Positions 34,552 through 46,596 of a stretch of DNA of 64,000 nt are shown here, one piece after another. A program made the translations under genes and the position numbers. The first letter of the stretch is position 1. The number at the start of each line of letters is the position of its first letter. The stretch is from Candidatus Altimarinota bacterium (GTDB lineage Bacteria > Patescibacteriota > Gracilibacteria > BD1-5 > UBA2023), in NCBI GenBank assembly GCA_028685185.1, contig JAQUEK010000004.1, forward strand, positions 100,052-164,051. The letters run 5' to 3'. The notes under the pieces are model-generated. The model was not told the origin of the DNA, searched no databases, and saw only the letters and a program-made list of their open reading frames with translations.

Positions 34552-34988
34552 AGAATACTATAAGTTAATAAATAAAATAAGAAATATCTTCAGTTTTAAA
34601 TCTTTGGTTTTTAATATCAAACGATACTATAACGCCAGATTTGCAACATGAGAGCTATTTCGGTTTGTGTAATCTCAGAACGATAGCTATTAGCTTTATA
34701 TTCTAAGAAAACATTTTTGATCTTTAGGAGACTAACCCTAAAAATCTAGAATCCAAGAGAAATCTTGGAGGTCAAAGCTTTAACCTTCCGTTACATTAAT
34801 ATAACGAGAGGAGATTGTGATACCGTAAAATCCGGAGATTTCAAGATATCATCAACTCTTCTCTCGTTATAAAAACATTTTTGAAAGAAAGTTGGAAAAT
34901 TAAAAAGCTCGTCAACAAAATTTATTAATTTTTGGTTAATAATGGTTATGTTAATGAGCAAAAACTGACCTTTCGGTAGTGAGTTCAA
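34552..34988 (-). promoter_or_regulatory. Long structured 5' leader of the S-layer gene
   Basis: About 430 bases lie between the promoter and the ATG with no gene. Inverted repeats: ATAACGAGAG (34801-34810) with CTCTCGTTAT (34861-34870); TCCAAG/CTTGGA near 34752-34770; TTTAGG/CCTAAA near 34722-34742. Several hairpins in the leader of an S-layer mRNA would fit the long stable leaders known for S-layer genes. The region shows no SD site next to the ATG. Confidence 0.6.
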
Positions 34989-35015
34989 ATTATATGGAAA
35001 TAAAGCAAAAGTCAA
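34989..35015 (-). promoter_or_regulatory. Consensus promoter of the S-layer gene
   Basis: On the minus strand, TTGACT (35010-35015), 15-base spacer, TATAAT (34989-34994). It predicts a transcript start near 34981, leaving a 430-base leader. From 35016 to 35144 I see only AT-rich sequence. Confidence 0.65.
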
Positions 35016-35144
35016 ATGTAAAATAGCGTTCTTCACGTTTTTTTCACATAACAATTATTTATGAAATCATTGATATAATTTCAAATGATTTAATTGAAAT
35101 CAGGATAACTTTTGTTTAATTGCATAATATAGAGCAAATTCCAA

Positions 35145-36206
35145 CTAAAATAAAATCATGTCCAGTTTTGCGCGCAAGGCTGCAAGGGAAAATTTTTCCT
35201 TCACAAAAAGTCTTGCGTTATTTCAGATTTGTGTTCTTAATGATTCATTTCAAAGCAGCAGTTCAATCTTGCTGATGAAATCAGATTCATCTTCAGCTAA
35301 AAATCAATTGATTCAATTTTCGATTATCTCCAAAGGTCATCAGACAGAGACAGAAACCACGGGCTTTCATACTGACATGGCTTCTATTATAGTCAATCAG
35401 AAAGCATCTATGACGCTTGTGAACAGAAAAACCGTAGCCATGTTATAATATGCGTTTACCTTGTCTGGAGAAATCTCTCATAAAAATATTATATTCTTTT
35501 CATTATCAGACATCTTCATCAGTTTTTCCTTCTCATCTCAATCTCATGCTATGAAAAGTTTCAGTCATGGAAATTCATCTTTCAGTGCAATAAATGATCT
35601 TATAGCAAGCTCTATGTTCTTTCAGCTTACAAATCTTGAATTTATGAAAAGCGATGGATATTGTTCTTCCGTTGAATCAGTTTTTCTAAAGAAATCTACA
35701 TCAATACAAGGGTAAAGCAAGGACGAATCCTTTCTAAAATATTCCTTGACTTTATTTTTTATGAAAAGGGAATTGGAAATGATATTCACCTTGCTTATGA
35801 CCAATGATCTCTCTATCATTTTCTTTATAGAAGTCAGCAGTGATCTATTTTCTTCCATATAATAAAGTGGTATGTTCTGAAGATACCAGAATACCTTAAG
35901 TTTAGGATTGAGCGTTTTCGCTAAAGCTCAAGCGAAATGCATAGGACTGTTTCATGCGAAAACCATATCATACCCCTTCAACTTGAATCAAAGCCTTATA
36001 ATTCAAAATATTTTTGCAGCCCCTGAAAGATTCAAATTTATGATATTCAGGTCCTTATTAAGATCAGGGAAACAATTATCTTTATCAAAAGAAAACGTAT
36101 AGAAATCGACATCATGGTCGTTTTTCAGTTCGTTTGCAGTAAGGAAAAGCGTTTTTACGGCTCATCATTTTATTTTTGCTTGAGAATGTAGAATTGCTAT
36201 TTTCAT
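35145..36206 (-). CDS. GT4-family glycosyltransferase
   Basis: 353 aa. N-terminal MKIAILHSQAKIKGGAVKTL is the glycine-rich loop of GT4 enzymes; FINSRFVSGKNIELAI, LKLFIAGDGDE and the donor-site segment SVIDAFGLTIIEAMSVGKPV (E-x7-E pattern, E at DAFG..IIE) are typical. The end shows NARLFVKEKFSL. Predicted to extend an envelope glycan in the cytosol. It lies between the S-layer gene and an SLH-anchored peptidase, suggesting a role in making the wall polymer they bind; that is inference. Confidence 0.88.
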
Positions 36207-36218
36207 TAGGTATTCATT

Positions 36219-36259
36219 AAAAAATCGTAGGGATCAGCTATGATGATTCCTACGATTTT
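36219..36259 (-). terminator. Terminator after the M23-SLH gene
   Basis: AAAATCGTAGG pairs with CCTACGATTTT around a 17-base loop, with a T-run in the minus direction, 25 bases past the stop. Confidence 0.8.
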
Positions 36260-36284
36260 AAATATAAAAATGAAAAAAACAAAT

Positions 36285-37478
36285 TTAAACCTTATCTCTC
36301 AGGTTATATAATATTTCAGCGACTTCCTTTCTCTTCATGGGGCTATTTGGGGAGAATTTGCTTCATGTGACTTCAAAGATTCAATTTGAGGTAGCATGGT
36401 AGACATATTTTTCATACCATGAGCCATTTTCCACATCAGCGAAAAGCGATCAGCTTACATTAGGTATATTAGCTTTTCATAATACGGCGTTCAGGATTAT
36501 AGCAAGAGCCTCGATCCTTGTGACTGGATTATTGGGCTTGAATGTTCAGTCTGGATATCAGCTGACGATTGATTCTTTTTTCGCTTTCATGACATATTTG
36601 CAGAACCAATCTGTATTGAGGACATCTGAAAATACGCTTGGGGAATTAGAATCCACCTGTGTCTTTGCAAAGGTAAATGTCATTGCTAAAAGCTCGACTC
36701 TTGAGATATTATTCTCTCATCTGAATGTTCCATTCGGATATCATTTTGTTATTCATGCTTTCGCAAGATAATTTATGGCATCATCATCTATTCATACATC
36801 AAGGAAATAGCTAGGCTGAACAATCGGATCATCACTTACGCTTGCTACTGTTGTGGTCGTGCTAACGCTTGCAACAGTGGTTGTACTTGTCTCGATTCAT
36901 CTGTATTTTATAGCATCCAGATAATGCAGAGGGTTTATGGTATATTTTATTCAGTTATCCAGGTTCAATCATTTATTGACGGCATCGAAAAATCCGACTC
37001 ATGCATCTTGTGCTTCCTTGAATGTAAACGGCCAATAAGGATGAAAAGGCGCTGATTCCTTATCTATCTGAAAATGAAGGTGCTCTCATGTTGAGTTACC
37101 GGTATTTCATGTCTTTCATATGATCTGTCATTCAGATACATTGTCTCAGGCTTTTACGGATAATTCAGATAAATGCAGATAACAGCTGTAAAGTGTGGTT
37201 TTTATATTAGGGTCTGTCATATCAGGAACTCAGGAATGCTTTATGACGATGTAATTTCAGTTTGAAGCATTTGTTCATGCTGTGACGACGCTTCCTCAAA
37301 GACATGATACGACTGAGTCGTTCGGTGTCTGAGGAATCATATCGACTCAAGGATGGCTTCATACCATTTCCCTGAAATCTCAATTCATGTAATTCCCAAG
37401 ATATACCGTAGTGTATATGTTTGCTGTCGCACTAAGATTATTGGAATCGTAGGGTTTTTTTGTTTTGATCGGATACAT
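36285..37478 (-). CDS. M23-type peptidase domain fused to three SLH domains (397 aa)
   Basis: Predicted wall-anchored endopeptidase. The N-terminal LytM/M23 domain (about 1-170) shows GSHPGVDM (metal His and Asp) and EHLHFQI (the HxH pair), all needed for zinc. A VSTTTTVAS-type linker precedes three SLH domains (about 225-397), for example GYPDGTFKPNNPVTRIEALA and a final MKRKEVAEILYNLRDKV. Oddly, the frame from the only upstream ATG (MYPIKTKKPYDSNNLS) has no signal peptide although all its parts imply export; an in-frame TAA just upstream blocks a longer start. Export by another route or an assembly error are both possible. Confidence 0.85.
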
Positions 37479-37645
37479 AAAATATATTTAAGATTTAAGG
37501 CGGGGAATTATATATTTTTTTGATAAAATTCTCCTTTAATGAATTTATTCAGGTTTTTGACGGTATCTCAAACCTGAAATCATAGTAGCACAATAAAAAA
37601 TGCAAGTCAAAAATAAAATGGTTTACATTTGATGTCTTTGATTTA
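37479..37645. other. Intergenic region between rluB and the M23-SLH gene
   Basis: A hairpin TCAGGTTT (37549-37556)/AAACCTGA (37570-37577) with a 13-base loop lies near the middle, lacking a clear T-run. It could be in the leader of the M23-SLH transcript. Nothing else was recognised. Confidence 0.5.
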
Positions 37646-38365
37646 TTATCCTAGTTTGATGCCCAGTCTCTTTTCCAATCATCCTAATTCTATCTGTGTC
37701 AGCTTTCTGTACTCTCATTCTTTCATATCTTCTATAAGGATGTTTTCGACCCTTATCCTCTTAAGCCTTTTAACCTGATGTCATGTCTTTTCAACCATTC
37801 TCCTTATCTGACGGTTCATTCATTCCTTAAGTATTATGGAGAATGTTCATGATCATACTCTCCTTATCTCAGCTTGTCTGGTCCTTTTTCATAATATGAA
37901 CATACCTTCGCTCATATCATCCAATTCCTCATCACTGATCTTTCAATAAACATCAACTATATATTCCTTCTCATGTTCATATCTCGGATGCATAAGATAA
38001 TTCGAAAGCCTTCAATCATTTGTAAGCAGAATCAATCATGTTGAATTCTTATCAAGCCTTCATATAGGAAAAACCCTTTCAGGGATTTCCACAATGTCCA
38101 AAATAGATGATTCACCGTCTTGGCTGCATGTAGTGATGATTCAGAATGGCTTATTCAATTTATAATAGACATGATTCTTCTTATCTTCGACAATCATGTT
38201 TCAAAGTGTCACCTTATCTGTCTCAGGATCAACGCTTTGTCAGATAAGAGCCTTCACTCCGTTTATATACACATCTCATGCATTTATATATTCTTCTGCT
38301 TTCCTGCGTGAGCATATTCAAGCTTGGCTCATATATTTCTGCAGCCTTATCTTTTTTTCTTCCAT
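37646..38365 (-). CDS. RluB/RsuA-family rRNA pseudouridine synthase
   Basis: 239 aa. An N-terminal S4 domain (IRLQKYMSQAGICSRRKAEE, then YINAGDVYINGV) is followed by the catalytic domain: KPFGIITT, FPIGRLDKNSTGLILLTNDG with the catalytic Asp of the GRLD motif, and EGMNRQIRRMVEKTGH. This arrangement is that of RluB/RluE/RsuA, which isomerise uridine in 23S or 16S rRNA. The last gene of the nrnA-containing run, starting seven bases after nrnA stops. Confidence 0.92.
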
Positions 38366-38372
38366 AGTAGAT

Positions 38373-39353
38373 TTAAGTAAAATAAATGATTTCTCAGTTT
38401 GTCTTTTCAACAGCTATCTTTCAGTCTTCTATCTTTATTTTTCACTCGATTGTAAATGCGCTGGCTTTCTTGTGTCATCATCAGTTATATCTCTTGGCTA
38501 TTTTCGTAAGATCGACATCTTCCTTATATGTCCTTAATGATCATTTCACCATATTTCACTTTTCACTCAAAAAGCAGACATAATCTATTCATTCTACCTG
38601 ATTCAGCTTCGAAACGACAATCCCTAGCTCATTATGGATGCAGTTGCATTCTTCCAGATCCTCTTTCTTTATATAGCTTATTCAGACATTATCCTTCAAT
38701 GTGAACCTATCCAATACGATAGAATAAAGTTTAAGGAACTCGAAGCTATTGTTTGAGAAGAATTCATCATTTATTATTGTCGGGTCTCATCATATGTTCA
38801 TTAGCTCTGATGAGATAGTGAAGGTATCTGGGGTCACATTCGAATATATGAAAGATCATGTGTCCGTATATATTCATGTCAGAAGGCATAATGCTGCATT
38901 TTTGTTTATCTTATATTCCATCGCAACGAAAAAATCATATAAGACAGATGTCGTGGAAGGCTTAGAAATGTCTACAAGATTAATATTTCCATAAAATTCA
39001 TTGGTCAGGTGATGATCGATATTTATAAGCATCTTATCCTTAAATACAATCTCCTTATCTTCTCAGAATCAATTCAGCTTAAAGGCTCAGATATCTACGG
39101 TTATGATTAGATCAAAATCATTTATGGAAAAGTCTTTGGTTATCTTTTCGGCATTAGGAAGGAAAACAAGGTTTCCTGGCACATCATCGAGATTTATCAC
39201 GTTTATCTTTTTTGACGGAAAATTGAAATCCAATATCTCATAAAGCGCCGTTGTCGATCAAATGGCATCTCAGTCAGGTGACATGTGTGATATTACTCAT
39301 ATGGTATTAGCTTTCCTTATCTCTTCATCGATCTGAAGATAAATATTTTTCAT
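38373..39353 (-). CDS. DHH-family phosphoesterase (NrnA-like)
   Basis: 326 aa. SHMSPDGDAIGSTTALYE is motif I-II of DHH/DHHA1 proteins (DGDA metal Asp pair), LIITVDIGAF motif, INIDHHLTNE the DHH box, GIYTDTGSF motif IV, and YNGGGHKKASAFTI the DHHA1 GGGH loop. Likely a bifunctional oligoribonuclease/pAp phosphatase, cytosolic, recycling RNA fragments. Starts eight bases after murB ends. Confidence 0.92.
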
Positions 39354-39361
39354 GGATATGA

Positions 39362-40219
39362 TTAAAAAATTATATTGATTTCCGGTTCAAGATTCACTCA
39401 GTATTCATTGAATACAGCGCCTTTGACGAATTCCAGCAATTCCTTGATGTCATTATGTGTAGCAGTTCAGTCTGAAACTATGAAATTCGCATGAACTGGA
39501 GAGATTTCCGCTCATCATATTTTCTTTCATTTAAGTCATAGGTCTTCTATGAGCTTACCTGCAAACAATCATTCAGGATTTTTGAATACCGATCAGCAAT
39601 TGAATCATTTAGGCTGATTCTTGAATCTGAAATCATCTGAGTAGAAATTATCTATGGTTTTGGAAATGTCTAACTTAGAAGAGATTATGAAATATCTCTT
39701 ATTCTTCTTAAGAAAAGTATTCCTGTATTCGAATTTCATAAAATCAGCTCATGCCTCGAAAATCCTGTTTTCAGATAAATCATATATATCAGCTGATATG
39801 AAGATATCTTTCACTTCCAATCAAAAGCATCCTGCATTACCGATAATGGCACCTCAAACCGTTCAAGGAAGGGAACACCATGGCTTCAGATTCAAATTTC
39901 CGAAATCCCTTTCAAGCTTTGAAACCAGAAATGTCACGCTTTCTCAGGAATTCACGTCCAATATTTTATCTTTTATTTCAAATCATTTCAGATTATTCTT
40001 TATTATTATTCATTCAAAAACATCAAAATCAAAAAATATATTCATTCATCATCCGATATATTCTATCTTCAGACCTTGTCCTTTTGCAAAATCCTGTATC
40101 TCTTTAATTTTAATGATATCCTCAATACTCTTAAGCTCAAAAAAATATCTAGCGATTGCCTTCGTCCTATATCAGGAAAAGTTCGTTATGTCCTTATTCT
40201 GTTCCAAATATTGCAGCAT
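39362..40219 (-). CDS. murB: UDP-N-acetylenolpyruvoylglucosamine reductase
   Basis: FAD enzyme reducing UDP-GlcNAc-enolpyruvate in peptidoglycan precursor synthesis. 285 aa. YIGGGMNIFF corresponds to the FAD-binding G.GSN loop; WCSLPGTVGGAIIGNAG is the signature; YRNTFLKKN, GSVFKNPEG, and EISPVHANFIVSDGTATHND follow, with the expected Glu near the end (NLEPEI). The type-II-like shorter form fits. The ATG at 40217-40219 lies one base after the uvrA stop, implying coupling. Confidence 0.95.
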
Positions 40220-40220
40220 A

Positions 40221-43073
40221 TTATAATATTATGTCTTTATTCTTAAAATATGTCTTCAATGCTTGTCCGGTATATGACCTTTCAACCTTTAGGATATCCT
40301 TTAGTTTTCAGTCGAATATTAGTTCTCATCACTTGTCTCATCATTCAGGTCAGATGTCTATTATATGATCTGCATTTGCGATAAGATCAAGATTGTGTTC
40401 TATCACAAGGACTGTATTTCATTTATTCACAAGTCATTCCAGAATATTCAGAAGTTTCTGGACATCTGAAAAATGCAATCATGTCGTTGGTTCATCAAGT
40501 ATATAGATTGTTTTTGATGTTGATCTTTTGGCAAGTTCAGAAGATAATTTAATCCTTTGGGATTCTCAGCCTGATAGAGTAGGTGCTGATTGTCAGATTT
40601 TTATATATCAAAGTCATACACTATTTAATACATCTAAAATCCTTGCTATTCTAGGATGTGCAGCAAAAAAATCACATGCTTCTTCCACATCCATATTTAA
40701 AACCTCAGAAATTGTTTTTCATTTATATCGTATTTCTAGAGTCTCAGAATTATAGCGGGATCCATGACAATTCTCACATTCAACATAGACATCCGGGAGA
40801 AAATGCATCTCTATTTTTTTGACTCAACTTCATTCGCAGATCTCACATCTTCATCATTTTGTGTTGAAACTAAACCTTCATGGTCAGAATCATCTTTTCA
40901 AAGCTTCTTGCGTCTGGGCGAAAACTTCACGTATATAAGTGAATACTCACGTATATGTCGCTACATTCGAATGCGGTGTCTTTCAGATCGGGGATTGGTC
41001 TATTATTATTACCTTGTCTAGAGTCTCAACTCATTTTATTTCTTTAACCTTTCATACATGATGCTTCGACCTTAAAAAAGAATTAAGAAGATGATTCGAT
41101 AATATGTCTAGTATAAGGCTTGATTTTCATGATCAGCTGACTCAAGTGACAACATTCAAAAGTCATAGCGGTATCTTTACGCTTACGTTCTTAAGATTGT
41201 TTTCAGATGCTCATATTATCTCTATGAATCATGATGGCTTCCTTTCTTTCTTTATGGATTTTACTGTTTTTCTGTTTGAAAGATATGCTCATGTATCGCT
41301 TTTCTTATCTTTCAGTATCTCTTCGAAAGTTCATTCGAAAACAACCTCTCATCAATGTATTCAAGCTCAAGGTCAGATATCTATGATATAATCGGATTCT
41401 CTCATAACATCTTCGTCATGTTCGACAACTATGACAGTATTTCATATTTCAGAAAGTTTTTTCAGATTCTTTATAAGCATGTTATTATCCCTAGGATGAA
41501 GTCAGATCGATGGCTCATCCAAAACATATATTATTCATTCAAGACGAGTTCATATCTGAGTCGCAAGCCTTATTCTTTGTGATTCTCATCATGAAAGCGT
41601 ATTCGCACGCCTTGAAACAGTTATATAATTAAGTCATACTCAAGAAAGGAAATCAAGCCTTTCACATATGTTTTTCAATATATTCCTGGATATTTTCCTC
41701 TCAGTCTCAGTTATATCAAGTCTAGCGAAAAAGTCTATAAGTTTCCTTACATCCATGTTTGCAAGCTCTCAGATATGCCTGTCATTTATGAAAATATTAA
41801 GATATTCCTTCTTAAGCCTATGTCATTCACATTCGACACATTCGATCTCCGTCATATATTGGCTTATCCTTTTCAGGCTCATTTCATCTCACATGTTCGA
41901 TTCCTTATATTTTCTGACAAGATTAGGAACGATTCATTCATATTTTGTCTTGAATGTCTTCTCTTCTCAATTCTCAAATGAAAACGGTATTTCGAAAATG
42001 AAATCCGCTCAGTTCAGCACTATCTGTTTCTCTTCTTTGGTTAATTTCATATATGGCTTATCACAGTCGATCTTATATTTCTTGCAGACAGCATTCAATA
42101 TCGTAGTATAATATTTGTGCTGGCTCCAAGGAAGGATCGCTCATTCATTCAGGCTTAATTTCTGATTGATGATATTCTCTTCAAGAAACGCCACCTGCAT
42201 TCATAGTCAATGACAAGTCGGACATGCTCAGTAATGCGAATTGAAAGAGAAATTCGAGATAGTTATGTCTTGCAGGCTATAATGACATTTTGGACAGAAG
42301 GCTTCTTTTGAGAAAGCTCTGAATTCATTCTTGTCTAGATCCAATATCTCCAAAATGTTTCATCCGTTCTTATAGGCAATCTCTAAAGAATCTTTTATTC
42401 TCTTTCTTGTGTTCTCATTGTCTTTGATTTCATTCGCGATAAGCCTATCGACTACGATAAAGATTTTTGATTTTTCTTTTATTTCAACATTCACCTCATC
42501 TCAAATCGAGAACACTTGTCAGTCTATCATGAACCTTATGAATCATAATTCCAATATTTCCTTTTTGACCTCATCAGCTGATGATATTTTCCTATTTTTC
42601 AATATAGGCGATAGGATAAGGAATTTCGTTCATTCTTTCAAAGAGATTATATGATTCAGGATGCTTTCCAATGTATCCTTTTTCAATATTATTTCAGGAT
42701 GATTGGGACATTTCTGTATTCATATTGTCACATACAGAAGTCTGAAGAAATCATAGATTTCAGTTATCGTTCACACTGTAGATCTCGGATTAGATGAAAC
42801 TGTTTTCTGATTGATGCTTATTGTCGGTGATAATCATTTTATATCATCAACCTTAGTCTCTTCGCTTATTCATGATATGATCATCCTAGCATAGGTAGAA
42901 AGGCTTTCAAGATATCTTCTCTGTCATTCAGCATAGATGGTATCGAAAGCTAAACTGGATTTTCAGGATCAAGAAACACCGGTTATAACAACAAGCTTAT
43001 TTTTCGGTATCTTTATAGAGATATCCTTAAGATTATGAGTTTTAGCTCAATATACTTCTAAAAATTCTGACAC
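40221..43073 (-). CDS. uvrA: Excinuclease ABC subunit A
   Basis: 950 aa, the usual length. The damage-recognition ATPase of nucleotide excision repair. Walker A of the first ATPase is VVITGVSGSGKSS at about residues 28-40 (two of its glycines UGA); [13 protein letters not shown] is the UvrA signature. Zinc-finger cysteines and the second ATPase fall in the later frame. The end [19 protein letters not shown] is typical. The start is GTG at 43071-43073; an in-frame TAG upstream and no ATG force this. mfd is also in the window. Confidence 0.95.
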
Positions 43074-43095
43074 AATTATGATATTAAATATAAAA

Positions 43096-43728
43096 TTAAT
43101 GTCCTGATGCTAAAAACAATCATATAACCTTTTCAGCTCAATTCTGCTTTAGGATCTTCGCTACTTCATTTGATGTCGAACCGCTGGAAATGACATCATC
43201 AACAAGTATTATAGTCTTGGATGCTAGATTATCCTTAAATCATCTTTTAATATGAAACGCTCAGATAATATTCTTCAAACGTTCATCTCTACTTAGTTTT
43301 GACTGGCTTTTCGTATATCTTGTCTTATACAAAGGTTTTATGAATTTCAATCAGGATCATTTTGCAAATATTTCTGCTAAAAGATATGTCTGATTATATC
43401 ATCTTTTCAGATGATTAATAAGATTTAAAGGTATTCAGCAAACGAATATATCTTTTTCTTTTACCTCTTCCAAAAATATCCCTCAATAATTTTTCAGATA
43501 TTCCGAAAGACTCTTATTAAGTTTTTTATTATAGTCATATTTATAGGATTTTAAAAGTTTTTTTAAATTTTCGTCATATTCCAGGCAAACAAAAACAGAA
43601 TCAAGATATAATTTGTCTAGTTCTTCCTTATAATGTTCTGTTTTATTAAGATAAATCTCTTTCAGGATTATCTTTTCCTCAGGAACAATAAAGATATCCG
43701 AAAAAACCGATAAGATTCTTTTTATCAT
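43096..43728 (-). CDS. comF: ComF-family phosphoribosyltransferase
   Basis: 210 aa. The C-terminal PRTase domain shows GYNQTYLLAEIFAK, DERLKNIIGAF and the PRPP loop TIILVDDVISSGSTSNEVA. An N-terminal zinc finger, common in ComF, is missing: the N-terminus (MIKRILSVFSDIFIVP) has few cysteines. The family acts in natural competence, helping single-stranded DNA uptake; comEC is present in this window. Overlaps the end of the upstream polytopic gene by seven nt and lies 22 nt upstream of uvrA. Confidence 0.85.
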
Positions 43729-44921
43729 TGTTTCTTTAATTTTACAAAGCTTGTAAAAAACAGCATTGATTCCAATAACAGTAATATGGAGATATGAAGT
43801 ATATCGAAATCCCTAGACATTACGATGTAATAGATGATTCAGATTAGACTGAATATTATTCAAAAATAATGCAGGAAATAATTATCATAGAAATATTTCA
43901 TCTTTACGAGAAAACTATAAAGCATCAATATTATAGGGAAAACGAAGATGAAAAGTATCGCTGATATGAGATTGGTATGATCTAATCAGAAGAATTTTAT
44001 ATAAAGGAATGCAGATGTAAGAAGAATAAGGGAATATGATATATAATTCTGGAATTTTACATGTATATATAGATTGAATATCAGTCATATTATAAGTATT
44101 GTTATGACTTCAGATAGGTTATAATCTAAAAACAATAATATCATGGCAGTGATGATCACTATATAATTCAGGATGGTTCAGAAATATTTTGATATTTCCA
44201 TAAATTCAGCGAAATGCTTTATTTTCGGCATATATTCGAAGAAAACGATCGAATATATCATTCAGATATATAAGAATAATATAGTATTAGGTATATTGAA
44301 AAGAAAACTCAAATAGAAAAATGTGAATATCAGGATATAGAAAAGCAGATAGATATATATCATGTTTTTCTTGAAAATAGGGTATTTCCTATCAAACACC
44401 AATATTGAGAAAAGTCAGAATAATGATAAGAAACTGTTGAAAAAGAATATTATATCAACCTTTGAAAAATCGAATAGGTAAATTATAAAGAAAATGAAAT
44501 AAAGGATTGAAAAAACAAGGAAATTAGATCTGAATAATAGAAATATTATATTTTTATCCTCTTTAAGCCTATGGAAGAATATTCAAGTCAAAGCAAGTGA
44601 AATGATTAGGGTGAAAATGGAAAACAGATTTCACTCGAAACTATAGGATATTCAATACAACGACATATAGAAAAACAAAAAGGCTATAAAATAAGAGGCT
44701 TTCTGTATTTTAGGTATCATTTTTACGAAATTTTCTTTTTTTAATGTCAGTTTCGTAAGTATTTTAGGTTTATCTTCATCTTTCTTTCAAAAATAGAACG
44801 GGCTGAAATATATGAATAATATGAATCATAGGATAAGGAATATCACACTTTCAATAGCTTGTGAAAATATATAGAAAATGGAAGAAAAGATTATATTTAT
44901 TATCAGAAAAAATATATACAC
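43722..44921 (-). CDS. Polytopic membrane protein (399 aa)
   Basis: About ten hydrophobic helices, e.g. YIFFLIINIIFSSIFYIF and ILFLYIGMIYSIVFFEY, with short loops; Phe, Ile and Tyr are very abundant. A cytoplasmic loop has KKDEDKPKILTKLTLKKEN. No substrate or motif recognised. Start GTG (44919-44921), seven bases after the stop of the 447-aa gene; a TAG lies in frame just before. Ends overlapping comF. Its place between a Lys/Glu-rich membrane-tipped protein and comF hints at a common machine; that is inference. Confidence 0.7.
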
Positions 44922-44927
44922 TTCCTG

Positions 44928-46271
44928 CTAGAAATTAATATTTAAAAATATGAAGAATATCATATATAAAAAACTTAAAATTCATAAATAATAAATATTT
45001 TTTGATATTTTAAATATAAGGCTTAAGGATGATAAGATGACTATTATATACAAAAATTTATAATTTATCTTCACATCGACATTCTGTATGAAAATGAAAA
45101 AAAGGCTATATATAAGTATTGAATATAGTAAAAGGTCTCAGAATTTCTGTAAGAAAAATGTTATGATTTTTGAATAATAATCAAATCATTTTATTATCTG
45201 TATATATGAGAATTTTCTGTTGCTAAGCCTATTTTTCAACATTCAGATATTCTGAACTATCAGTTTTTTCTTGATTTTAAGTTTTTCAGAGTCTTTTTTA
45301 TTGAATGATATGGTGGCTTTTAATATTTCTTTATTGACTATATTCAATTTTTCCTTGTATATATTAAGTTCCCTTAGAAATTTGAAATATACATATGAAT
45401 TCTTATCTATCTTCTCTTTTTTACTTCAGCTTTTAAAATCTAGATAATTATTAACGATATTATTTATAAAAACTTTCACGAGATATCATATATCATCATT
45501 CTGAAGCTTGATTATTTTTTTAGATCAAAGATCCCTTAATATCTTATTGGTTTCCTTTAATATATCCTGTTTTACAACAGAAGAATTTTTCAATATCAGT
45601 TCGGTTTCAAATTCTCATATCTTAACAAGTGCTATCTCTCATATTATTTTCAGCTTGTTTATATTTGTTATGTTTTTAACTTGTCTTAATGCAATATATA
45701 TCTGATCCAGCTTTTTTCTCTTATCATCTTCAATAAGATCAGAATAATTCAAGAATATATTATCTATCTTACCTAAGATTTTATCTATCAGATTATAATA
45801 TAGATTCAGTTCCTTTTTTATGAATTCAGGCAATGAATCCATCTTCGAATCATTGCTTTTCTTAGATTCTATTTTGGCTTCTTTTTCTTTAACTATTTCC
45901 TTTTCCTTATATTTATTACCATAGATAGAATAACTTTCCTTTATTTTTTCAGTAATAAGCCTTTTTGCCTGTTCTGGAGAATTTTTATCTTCATAGATAT
46001 ATATTATTTCATAATGCAAATCATCAACCAATTTAAGATATGCTTTGAATATATCATTTGATTTGATCTGTCATGTTTTCTTATTTCAATTTATTATCGC
46101 ATCAAAATAAAAAACTCCGACATCTACATCATATTCGGAAATTTCTTTTATTTCAATGATTGAATATCATTGCTTATGTAAATCTTCTTTTGCCTCTTCA
46201 ATCGAATTATATTTTACTATGATCTCGATTTTCTGATCTTTTTTGGCACAAATAGCTTTAAAAGCTTTCAT
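44928..46271 (-). CDS. Lys/Glu-rich protein with C-terminal membrane helices (447 aa)
   Basis: Unrecognised as a whole. The N-terminal ~100 residues (MKAFKAICAKKDQKIEIIV, SIEEAKEDLHKQGYSIIEIK) resemble the first cytosolic domain of GspF/PilC type II/IV pilus proteins in pattern (eA...L...Gy.i..i.e) but no full GspF domain follows. A highly charged helical section (KEKEIVKEKEAKIESKKS) comes next, then helices with isoleucine-rich turns, and two or three hydrophobic segments at the C-terminus (IIVILSSLSLIFKI, SFLYMIFFIFL). Starts 76 nt after the 81-aa gene's stop. Confidence 0.7.
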
Positions 46272-46347
46272 AGAAATTAATTAAATTGATTTATTTTTGT
46301 TATATTAATAAAAAATATATTCTTTTCAATTAATAATTATTAAATAA

Positions 46348-46593
46348 TTATTTCTTATCTTTGAAATTTCTTCATAAAGCCCTTTTTTTAAGTTTTTCTA
46401 ACATATTTTCTATAACTTGAGGCATTTTCCTTAATGTGAGCAATGTTTCGAAGACACTGGTTTTATTTAACTCTTTCAGAAATTTCTGTCATTCTTTGGT
46501 TTTGAAAAAATCTGATAATATTTTCCTATCATTTCAAAAATCCACTCAAAGTAATTCTTTTTCAAAAGAATTTATATTTCAAACTTCTGCCAT
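46348..46593 (-). CDS. Hypothetical protein (81 aa)
   Basis: MAEVGNINSFEKELLGVDFG opens a small charged helical protein (LRKMPQVIENMLEKLKKRA) ending FKDKK. No motif seen. It starts three bases after the 104-aa gene stops, so the two are one unit. Several UGA-Gly codons confirm table-25 reading. Confidence 0.6.
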
Positions 46594-46596
46594 TTT

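Noticed and set aside
38196..42654. Many plus-strand ORFs across nrnA, murB and uvrA
   Set aside because: All are reverse-strand shadows; the minus-strand frames carry complete family motifs.
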